Shown piece by piece: positions 56,240 through 64,000 of a DNA stretch of 64,000 nucleotides. Origin of the DNA: Gnetum montanum (lineage: Eukaryota; Streptophyta; Gnetopsida; Gnetales; Gnetaceae); assembly GCA_015680685.1 (NCBI GenBank), contig MNCI01003297.1, forward strand, positions 594,726 through 658,725. Direction: 5' to 3'. The notes under the pieces were generated by a model, which did no database searches, had not been told where the DNA came from, and was given only the letters and a program-made list of their open reading frames with translations. Position numbers and translations under genes: made by a program. Position 1 is the first letter of the stretch; every line of letters starts with the position of its first letter.

Positions 56240-57430
56240 TGAGGACCTAGAATGGTTGGCATAGGTGGCCATCTCTCCCACGATTGAGTTGGAAGGAGGA
56301 GATCCGAAATAGCAAGCAAGGTTGTTCACCAACAAAGGTAGTATGAGTACTAGCTAACCTAAGCTCATGGAAAAGTTTGGTTTGTTGAACATTGACCAAT
56401 AGTTTCTTATCCAGGCTCTCAGGTTTGTATATCATCATGGCCCTTGAAGGAAAAGTTGCATGACTAACATAAGGTCCTTCCCACAAAATTTAAAATTTGG
56501 TACGTTGTGGCACATGTGTGGGATTCCAGTAGAGAACCTTATCTCCTGATTGATATTTAACTTTCCTAATTCTTAGGTCATGATGTTGTTTATTGAAGTC
56601 CTTGTGTAATTTTTTATATGACAGGTTGGCTAATCAGTTCTCATCTAGCAGGTTAACAGTCATCAACCGTTGTTTTTGTGCTAGATTGAGGTCAAGGTTG
56701 AGGTCACATGCTGTGGATAGTGTACGGAGCTCAGTTTGAATGGAAAGAATTGGTAATTTACCGTACACTAACTCATAGGGAGAATAGCCTATAAGGAGTT
56801 TCCATGTGGAGTAGTATGCCCAAAGAGCATCATTTAGTTTAGTGCTCCAGTCTCACCTAAACTTGCTAATGGTTCTTGTCAATATTTTCATAATCTCCCT
56901 ATTGGTGAGTTCGGCTTGACGGTTCGCTTGGGGGTGATATGGTGTAGTTAGTTTGTGCTCAACCCCTAAGCATTGCATTAATTTTCAAAAAATCGCACCT
57001 ATGAAGTGTGTACCATTGTATGACATGAGTGCATGAGGCATACCAAACCTATTTATGATTTCTTGTTGAACAAATCATGCAACTATGAATGATCTACAAT
57101 CCTTAACAGTAGCTACTTCTACCCATTTTGTAAGGTAATCAATAACAACAATAATATAAGCTTTTCCATTGGACATTGGTGTAATCGGCCCCATAAAATC
57201 AATTCCCCAAATGTCGAAAGGTTCTAAAGGTTGGATCCATTGTTGCAAACCCTCCATTCTAGTAGTCATTGCTCCATCACATTGATAGCACTCACAAGAT
57301 TGGATGAATTGATGGGCATCCCAAAACAATATAGGCCAATAATATCTTACAAGTAGGATCTTAATGGCTGTTCATCTCCCAACATAATGACCCCCACAAG
57401 GACCCTCATGAGGATCTTGGAGAGCTCACA
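56240..57430 (-). pseudogene. pol: Element E integrase
   Basis: The zinc region ends in HQFIQSCECYQCDGAMTTR (57310-57250). The core has WGIDFMGPITPMSNG and VVIDYLTKWVEVATVKDC with the first Asp (57200-57090), ALMSYNGTHF (~57020; the second catalytic Asp is Tyr), and TPYHPQANRQAELTNREI (~56930) with the Glu. Then come DALWAYYSTWKLLIGYSPYELVYGK and a C-terminal part down to 56247. Athila integrases have this DFMGPFP...YHPQTSGQVE layout. Integrase inserts the DNA copy. Stops and the Asp-to-Tyr change make it inactive. Confidence 0.88.
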
Positions 57431-58140
57431 ATTGATCTATGTCAGGAACACACCATCGAACCAAGCCATCAAGACATACTTTATAAAGTTGCCCATTGAT
57501 TTCCATAAAATACTTGGCTCAGTGAAGAAACTGTTATTGTTTTTAGCATCAAACCCTTGTGGTGTTTGTTGTGTAAGAAGATAGGTGAGAATGCTACTAT
57601 ACCAATTTTTCTCCATGGCTAATTGATCATTCACTATAGTTGCAAAGAGGAGTTCATCTGGGAAATAATCAAAAATTGGATACTCATCCTCTTTGTTGTC
57701 CCATTGCAACTGAGATAAATGATCAGCAACTACATTCTCGGTGCCTTTATGATTGATCATTGTAAGATTGAAATCTTGTAAGATTACGAGCCATCATATG
57801 ATGTGAGGGATCATCATTGGTTTATTCATTAGGAACCTTATTGCACTATGGTTTGTGTGTAAAAATACCTTATAGCCCAATACATAGTACCTAAACTTAT
57901 CTAGTGCAAACACTATAGCCATTAATTCTTTCTTTGTTGTAGTGTAGTTAAGTTGTGCACCAGCAATACTTTTACTTGCAAAGTGGATGTAATAAGGATG
58001 TTTTTGGTCATCTAACTATGTAAGTACATGTCCTAAGGCAAAGTTGGACATGTTAGTCATTATGTGGAATGGCCTGGACTAGTCAGGAGCTTGTAGAATA
58101 GGTGTTTCTACTAGCTTCTATTTTAAAGTTTGGAAAGTGA
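57431..58140 (-). pseudogene. pol: Element E RNase H
   Basis: On the minus strand: PILQAPD.SRPFHIMTNMSNFALGHVL (~58110-58030), YYIHFASKSIAGAQLNYTTTKKELMAIVFALDKFRYYVLG (58000-57880), then INHKGTENVVADHLSQLQ (57760-57700). The KGTENVVADHLS signature is characteristic of Athila. The open frame 57760-57437 covers the connection to integrase (DEYPIFDYFPDELLF). It removes template RNA. Confidence 0.9.
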
Positions 58141-59212
58141 GTTCGCATTCCCTGGTCCATTCAAAAGGTATGTCCTTTTTCGTTAATTCAACCAATGGTT
58201 TTGCAACCTTTGAAAATTTCTCAATAAGCCTTATGTAATAGCTAGTATGTCCAAGGAATGACGAGATATATTTTACAGTTTCTAGTTGAAGGGTAATTCC
58301 TTGGATGACTTTGATCTTTTCGGGGTCTACCTCTATCCTTGTTTGTGAGATTTTATGCCCTAGGACAACACCTTCTTGGACCATCAAATGGATTTTTTGC
58401 CAGTTGTGCCTCAAATTGGTTTCTACACATCATTTTAATACTTGCTCTAACTGGTCCAAGGCTTGATCCAAGTTTGCTCCATAGGTGGAGAAGTCATCCA
58501 TGAAGACATCCACACCATTTCCTATCTACTACTGGAATATGCTTAGAACTAATCATTGAAATGTTGTAGGGGCATTGCACAAGCCAAACAATATCTATTT
58601 GTATGCAAATTTTCCCCAAGGACTGGTGAATGTAGTCTTGGCTTGGTCTTCTGGGGCTATTTATATTTGGTTGTACCCATTGTACCCATCCAGAATACTA
58701 TAGTAGCAATGCCTTGCAATGGTGTTTAAGACTTGGTCTACGAATGGCAACGGAAAGTGGTCCTTGAATGTTGCCATGTTTAGTAGCTTGAAATCTATGC
58801 ACATCCTCCATTTGCCTCCCTTTTTGGGCATGATAACTAAGGGACTAACCCATTCACTATTGGCAATGGGGTAGATGAACCCAGCCTTTAGAAGCTATTC
58901 AATTTCTTCCTTAACTACTTACTTTAGCTTTGGGTTCAAATGCCTCTGCGGTTGTCTTTGAGGCTTCATGGAGGGGTCGATGTAAATTCTATGTTGGCAT
59001 ATCCTAGGATCTATTCTAGTTAATTTGGGATATGACCAAGTGAAGGCTTTCAACCATTTATTTATCACTTTCAGCAGTCTTTCTTTTTGTTGAGGAGCAA
59101 GCTTCGCATTAATAATTACTAATTTTTCATTTTTAAGAAACATGTATTCCATACTGATGGGCAGTGGTTTTAGCTCAAGGGGCTCATGCTTAAACTTATC
59201 AGGGATTTCCAA
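58141..59212 (-). pseudogene. pol: Element E reverse transcriptase
   Basis: The minus-strand order is complete: AFTWSYPKLTRIDPRICQHRI (59060-58990), EWVSPLVIMPKKGGKWRMCID (~58840), FPLPFVDQVLNTIARHCYYSILDGY (~58750), AKTTFTSPWGKFAYK (~58640), NAPTTFQ, VDVFMDDFSTYG (58516-58479, catalytic FMDD) and LGHKISQTRIEVDPEKIKV (58360-58300). The text ends with FLGHTSYYIRLIEKFSKVAKPLVELTKKD. All blocks match Athila RT. Open pieces are 59212-58919 and 58414-58118. Several stops are present. This is the only Athila RT in the window. Confidence 0.92.
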
Positions 59213-59218
59213 CTTCCC

Positions 59219-59850
59219 CTAGTTGATATTTTCAAGGTCAAGACTTGGAAGTTGGCAACGGACTTGGTCTAATGTGTTTATGCTATCGATGTAAGTGCAA
59301 GTAAAACCCTCAATAGGTCCCATGCATATAGTTGAATTGCTCTCTTGATTAGTTGTCAGCCACTGGGTGCCTTCTTGTCTTGTGGCTACTACATACAAGA
59401 ATCTTTGTATATCAGTCACTTTTGCACACTGATTGCATGCAGGCAATGTTAAACGTTGGACGAACCATGACTTCTGCATGCAATGACACCCTGAGTCACT
59501 GTATGCGATGCATGGAACATTCTTCTTCTTGATCTTTCTAAATGTATTTTTCTTTGATATTTCTAGGAAAAGATTGGCACATGTCAACTGTGCTTAGCCA
59601 TGCTCTTCCCATTATGATTGGAAAGTCCCTCTTACCATTGTTCACTTGAATCACTAGGAAGTCAGTTGGATATGACCACTTAAAAATAGTGGTAACAATG
59701 TCCTCCACTAGTCCCAATGGGATAGTGATGGACTGGTTGGCCAACTCTAAATGAATGTTACTCTTTTTGAGTGGAGGCAGGTTCTAGTCTTCGTACATTT
59801 CTTGAAATCAAGTTGACACCAGAACCTGAATCCAAAAGAGCCTTGCATGG
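59219..59850 (-). pseudogene. Element E aspartic protease
   Basis: The active site reads ALLDSGSGVNLIS at 59840-59800, with DSG intact. The frame 59744-59538 follows: MANQSITIPLGLVEDIVTTIFKWSYPTDF and FLVIQVNNGKRDFPIIMGRAWLS. A shifted frame 59587-59219 then gives ...ACNQCAKVTDIQRFLYV and STICMGPIEGF, linking to RT. One frameshift is apparent near 59570. It processes the Gag-Pol precursor. D and F carry the same domain with DLG and NLG at the active site. Confidence 0.88.
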
Positions 59851-60600
59851 TTCATTTTTAGTGATTGTAGATATATTAGAGGACTCCTAGGATTAGAGAA
59901 TTTCCTAGGAAGATGGCCAGCTTTTATCCAATTGGTGACACCATGATTTAACATGACCGTATGCGTTGAGTGTAGTTTTTGGGTTGAAGGGAGCTCCAAA
60001 GATTCAATTGATAGTGACGTGGTTGAAGAATCAGCTGCTTGTGGTTGCAAGGGCTTAGTTGGACTATTGGTTCTAAAGAAATGTCTTTTCTTCATGCGGT
60101 TGTCAAAACCAATAGTAGGTTGAGGGTTAACAGCCCTTGTGGCGTTACGTTGCTATAGCTGGGTAGGGATTTCACTCTGCATATCTGGAGTAGGTGGTAA
60201 TGGAGTTAAGGGTGGAATAAGTGTAGCTGGATGAGAAGGATGGTATGTTTGTGGAACATCGCCCCTAGGAGAAGGAGTCTTATAATACTCATGAGCTTGG
60301 TAGTGAAGTTGAGGAGTAACGTGACTAATAGAGTCATGTGGAGAGACTAGCTACTACACGTAATATCCATACAAGTCAGGCTACCAGTAAGGATACTGTT
60401 ACCTTGGTGGTGGCATTCCCCATGATTGTGGGTATTACCACTGTTGATACTACTCAATTGGTTGTGGTGGAGCTCCATTTGGATAATATGTTAAGGGTTG
60501 GTGGAATTACCTTGGGTTACCTTGAGGATAAGGTAACCTTTGGGGTGTTTGCCTTTTGTTTAATCGTGGGTTAAGTGCATACACCCTAGACTCCTACAAA
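59851..60600 (-). pseudogene. Element E Pro/Gln-rich region between zinc knuckle and protease
   Basis: The frame 60095-59808 begins KKRHFFRTNSPTKPLQPQ and continues with low-complexity Ser/Thr/Gln text and the VTNWIKAGHLPRKFSNPRSP segment, which is conserved in D. Upstream, 60600-60150 encodes Tyr/Pro/Gln-rich text with stops. The function is unknown; the layout is the same in D and F. Confidence 0.55.
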
Positions 60601-62494
60601 TGTGAGATTATAGGGAAACATTCCTTAGGATGGTAATATTGGCATATCTCGCATCCACTATCATTGTCTGTATCTGAATCCAAAGCCTCTCCAATGATGG
60701 AAAATTTACCCTTACCTTTGTTACGTGCATGTTTAGTTTCTCTCTTTTTTCTTTTCTTTTTTTACGATCACTACCTTGCTCTCTAAACTCCTCTACTATT
60801 TTGAGAACAATTTGAAATATATCATCTAGGGAATCCCACATCTGGTCTACATTTGCTGATACTTCCAATGCTAATTTTCAGATAGGAAAGGTTTTCTTAT
60901 TCACCATATTTTCAAGTGGTAACTCTTCTTCATCCTCATAGAATCTTACTCCCCTCTTTCAGAGAGAAGGATCTTTGTTATATTTCTTTGCACTCTTTCT
61001 TTTCCATAACTCAACTTCCTCTTTAGTAACTTGCTCCAATAATCTTTGAACTTGATAGATCCTAAGCTTAGATAGTCTTCGTTGGGCATAAGTCCCAAGG
61101 GTTCTTTGCGTTTCATGCCTAAGCCCATCTACAAGATGGCGTAGTTGATCCCTCTGCGAATAACCATGGTTAGGAAAATGATGTAATAGTGCATAATATC
61201 AACCTATGGAAGCATACAAGGATTCATGTCCTCCTTGTTTCTAGCCTTGGATTTGCTTTCGCAGATTCGACACTCGGGAGTACGTTTGGTACTTATCGTT
61301 GAGCAATTTTAACATGGTACTTCACCTATGAATGGATTCTAGTTCTAAGGACCGGTACCAGCTTTCTGCTTCTTTAACTAGTGTCCATGGAAACAATTTT
61401 AATTTTTGTCATTCGCTTTCTATGTTTTGTAAGGCACATGCATCATGAAATGCTTGTAGATGATTTTGAGGATCAGTGTTGTATCCCCCTTCAAATCGTG
61501 TGATATTGTTCATGTCTAATCTCTTGATTCTACTATCCTTTTGGTGCCTTGTTGGGATCCTAACAGCCTCAGTTATGTCTAACATACTTCGAGTAGTGAG
61601 TAGGGGTTCATATTGATAATCTCGTCTATGGCGTCTATGATGCCTATGTTTTTTCCTACTCTCCCTTCTTCCATGTTGTGATTCTCTAGAATGCCCTTGT
61701 CCCCTTTCTTGACTATTTTATCTATGACTCTCGTTTCTCTTACCCTTATCCCCATGGTTTTTTTCTTTGTCATTGCGTCCAGATTCTAAAGGAGAGGGTG
61801 AAGGATACGATGAAGGTAAAAAAGAAGGAGGACTATCACCATGTTGGTGCCTACTTCCTTCTCTTCGGTGGTCGTAACCTTAATCATGGTAATGATCAGA
61901 ATTTCTATCTTTGTCATGTGTTCGTGTCTCTTTTTCAAACCCTTTACATCTATCGGTACCAAAATCTGGGTTATGAATAGTTGAGTAAAGATTTTGATAC
62001 ACAACCCCTTGACCAAAGTCAACAGTAGGAACATCATCGTGTGGGCGACTACCTGAGGTAGGTTCACCACCCTCATTTTCTCTAAGGACATGTGGGACAT
62101 TTTGTGATAACTTTCCCTTCATTTATTCATGACGTCTCTCCTATTGCAAATCCCTTCGACATTGTGCCTCCATGGGTCGATACTCCCTTGAGTCATGATC
62201 ATGCACAACATAATTTGCTTGTAAGTGTTGCATGCCAATTCATGTGAGATCATGAAGAAGCATGCTCGAGACAGAGCAATCAGGAGGTAACACTATATTA
62301 CCTTCTAAATCTCACCAATGCAGTTGTTCATCCTGGTGGAGGATAAAGGTAAAATTTGGTACATACTCATCAAGATGAACATATACCATGCAAAACTGTT
62401 GAGGGACTAGCAGATTATCATATGTACTACGCCTCTGATTGTTCCTTGTATCAAACCTAGGTGGTGAAACACTTTCGTACGAAGAAGGAGACAT
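60601..62494 (-). pseudogene. gag: Element E gag
   Basis: Starts MSPSSYESVSPPRFD at 62494, then VYVHLDEYVPNFTFILHQDE. The middle charged region includes EGGEPTSGSRPHDDVP (62060) and Arg/His-rich text near 61900-61620. The capsid domain spans 61560-61130 (FEGGYNTDPQNHLQAFHDA, ESWYRSLELESIHR, and the RDQL/ILDGL.HETQRTLG region). The knuckle CEICQYYHPKECF (CX2CX4HX4C) is at 60655-60620. Open frames 62122-61880, 61128-60946 and 60868-60608 are fragments. It is a polyprotein start broken by many stops. Confidence 0.85.
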
Positions 62495-62614
62495 GATTGT
62501 CTATTCAATGTGCAATGTATTATATATTATTATTTTTCTTTAACCAACCCTAAGGGTTCATTCCAATAATGTGAAAGATTTCCTATGTTCTAGTTAGTGC
62601 ATAAATAACAAAGT

Positions 62615-62631
62615 CCTTGGCAACGGTGCCA
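62615..62631 (-). promoter_or_regulatory. Primer-binding site of element E (tRNA-Asp)
   Basis: ccttggcaacggtgcca on the plus strand, two changes from the tRNA-Asp 3' end, one base from the LTR. Confidence 0.85.
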
Positions 62632-62632
62632 A

Positions 62633-63467
62633 TGATGAGCGGTGAGATATCCCTACACTCAACCATACAAATACGAGCATACACACACATGATCTGGTCG
62701 AATTCCAAGGACTAAATGCTTATGTGCCTTGATGAAATAAGGATGGGTTGGTTAATCATTGTCTTCCCAAGCTTACTTTTATGTCATGATTGTATGGTTA
62801 AGTAAAATTGAGGCATATGATTTTTATGGCTTTTATGTTTTTATTGTCTTGGTACTAATAAGGGAGGAGAGAGATAACTACGTAACTAATTTAATTTAAC
62901 TACTGATCAACTAGGCTTTAATTAATCCTAACACCAGTATTCATTCTCACTTGCTGTACACATCTTGAACTAGTGCAACACTACTAGGATTACCAAGCAC
63001 TAATCGTTACTGGGTTACCAAGTGTTACATGCATGCTCAAAGTAATCGTACTAAGTGTGCTTACTTAGGAGAGTTGTAGGGGGAGAGAGAGAGAGAGAGA
63101 AAATTAATTAACTAAGAACAGCATTAAATAACTAAAAATAAATTAATTAATCTATTTTGAATGTTGCAAGGTTTATCACAACGTTTTTCTTTATTGCCAT
63201 ACACAAGGTGTGCTTAGGTACACAATGCTCAAAGAAAGATCCATTCACTTTATGACTCCTATTGTGGGCACACAAAAATAATTCTAACTCTAAGAGAGAG
63301 AAAAGGCAAGAGTTTGGGTAAGGAAATAAGACTAACTTCCTAAACCAAGTGCACCCACCTCTTATTTATAGGTAATGAGGTAGGATGAGATATCGGGTAT
63401 TCGACATTGCATGGCAAGCTCCGATATCACAGATGCGATATTACGGCCCCAATATCACGGTTCATCA
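62633..63467 (-). mobile_element. Element E 5' LTR
   Basis: 835 bp, tgatgagcggtgagat to acggttcatca, matching 53510-54369. It ends next to gatgc, the second target-site copy. GATATC-like palindromes are at 63389-63457 and TATA at ~63364. Confidence 0.95.
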
Positions 63468-64000
63468 GATGCCCTAGCCATGGTTACTTTCAATAGGAAT
63501 AACTTTGCCACATTATAGATGGGCTTCAATTAGAAATGAGGAAGACTCTTAGAGTCTATGCCCAAGGCCAATTGTCAAGGTTAAGAGACCATCGGATTCA
63601 AAGGCTAATTGAGTGGGTAGCAAAAGAAGAAGAAGAGTTGAGGAAAAATGAAAGTGTAGAAGAATACAACCGAGATCCTTCCATTTACAAATGGGAGGTT
63701 TGATTTTATGATAGTGAGGAGGAATCATTATTTGATGAGATGGTAAATCAAAAAACCTTCTCGATTTAAAATTTTACCTCTAAAATTTTGATTAAGGTAG
63801 ATCACTTATGGGAGTCTACGGATAGTAGATTTCAAGCTATCCTAAAAGTTACTAAAATATCCAAATGATAAGGTAGTGATTATGACTATAGGAGATGAAA
63901 GGAAGCTGAATGTGCCAATCAAAGAAGTAAGGGCAAGATTTCTATAGTAGAGGAAGTTGCAAAAACTAAATTAAATGATGATTGTGGGTGTGACATCTGC
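63468..64000 (+). pseudogene. gag: Element G gag, 3' part (continues past window)
   Basis: Resumes in frame with CPSHGYFQ, then two stops, then IIDGLQLEMRKTLRVYAQGQLSRLRDHRIQRLIEWVAKEE (capsid end), an acidic segment, and at 63979 CGCDIC, which looks like the start of the CX2C knuckle. It completes the gag interrupted at 53509. Protease and pol would lie beyond the window. Confidence 0.85.

Overview
The window reads as gene-poor, AT-rich, repeat-dense DNA of a seed plant, most likely an angiosperm. Nearly everything recognisable is LTR retrotransposon: Ty3/gypsy of the Athila, Tat and chromovirus (Tekay/Del-like) types, and Ty1/copia. I found no intact host gene, no rRNA or tRNA gene and no prokaryotic feature. 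Most coding remnants carry many stops, often of the C-to-T type expected after cytosine methylation. There are three long N gaps (5299-5964, 26506-27246, 41296-41782) and four single Ns. The species cannot be named from the sequence.

Layout, with letters for elements. (A) 1-20267: a plus-strand Tat-type element with gag, protease, archaeal-type RNase H, RT, RNase H and integrase, flanked by ~2.4 kb LTRs; the left LTR is cut by the window edge. A solo Athila LTR (4941-6232) sits inside its pol, and a minus-strand chromovirus (H, 11477-19316) sits inside its right LTR. H carries its own solo Athila LTR (12998-13856) and ~4 kb of foreign sequence, including a 5S-rRNA-like piece and a 34-bp minisatellite, where gag-PR-RT should be. 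A lies in the 3' tail of a Sirevirus-like copia element whose LTR is 20960-21886. (B) 24127-26505+: 5' LTR and gag of a plus-strand Athila element, ending in a gap. (C) 27630-49298: a copia element with both LTRs, interrupted by a solo Sirevirus-like LTR (29290-30504) and by Athila element F (31588-47374). F in turn holds Athila element D (32261-38556), an unidentified coding remnant (38557-40150) and a solo LTR in the opposite orientation (41230-42079). (G) 51215-64000+: a plus-strand Athila element whose gag is split by a complete minus-strand Athila element E (53510-63467).

Most insertions are supported by 5-bp target-site duplications (CTCCT, AATAT, ATTAG, CTAAT, CTTAA, GATGY), and in several cases by the host element's reading frame resuming on the other side. 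E keeps the full gag-PR-RT-RH-INT set, although degraded. D and F keep only gag and protease but retain the same 3' noncoding modules as E, which looks like an autonomous/non-autonomous pair. The Athila LTRs share iterated GATATC palindromes near the TATA box and a paired TTACCAAG module. The copia LTRs carry a different iterated 8-mer, AGACATCT. These noncoding signals, the unusual RNase H position in A and the foreign cargo in H are the parts most worth following up.
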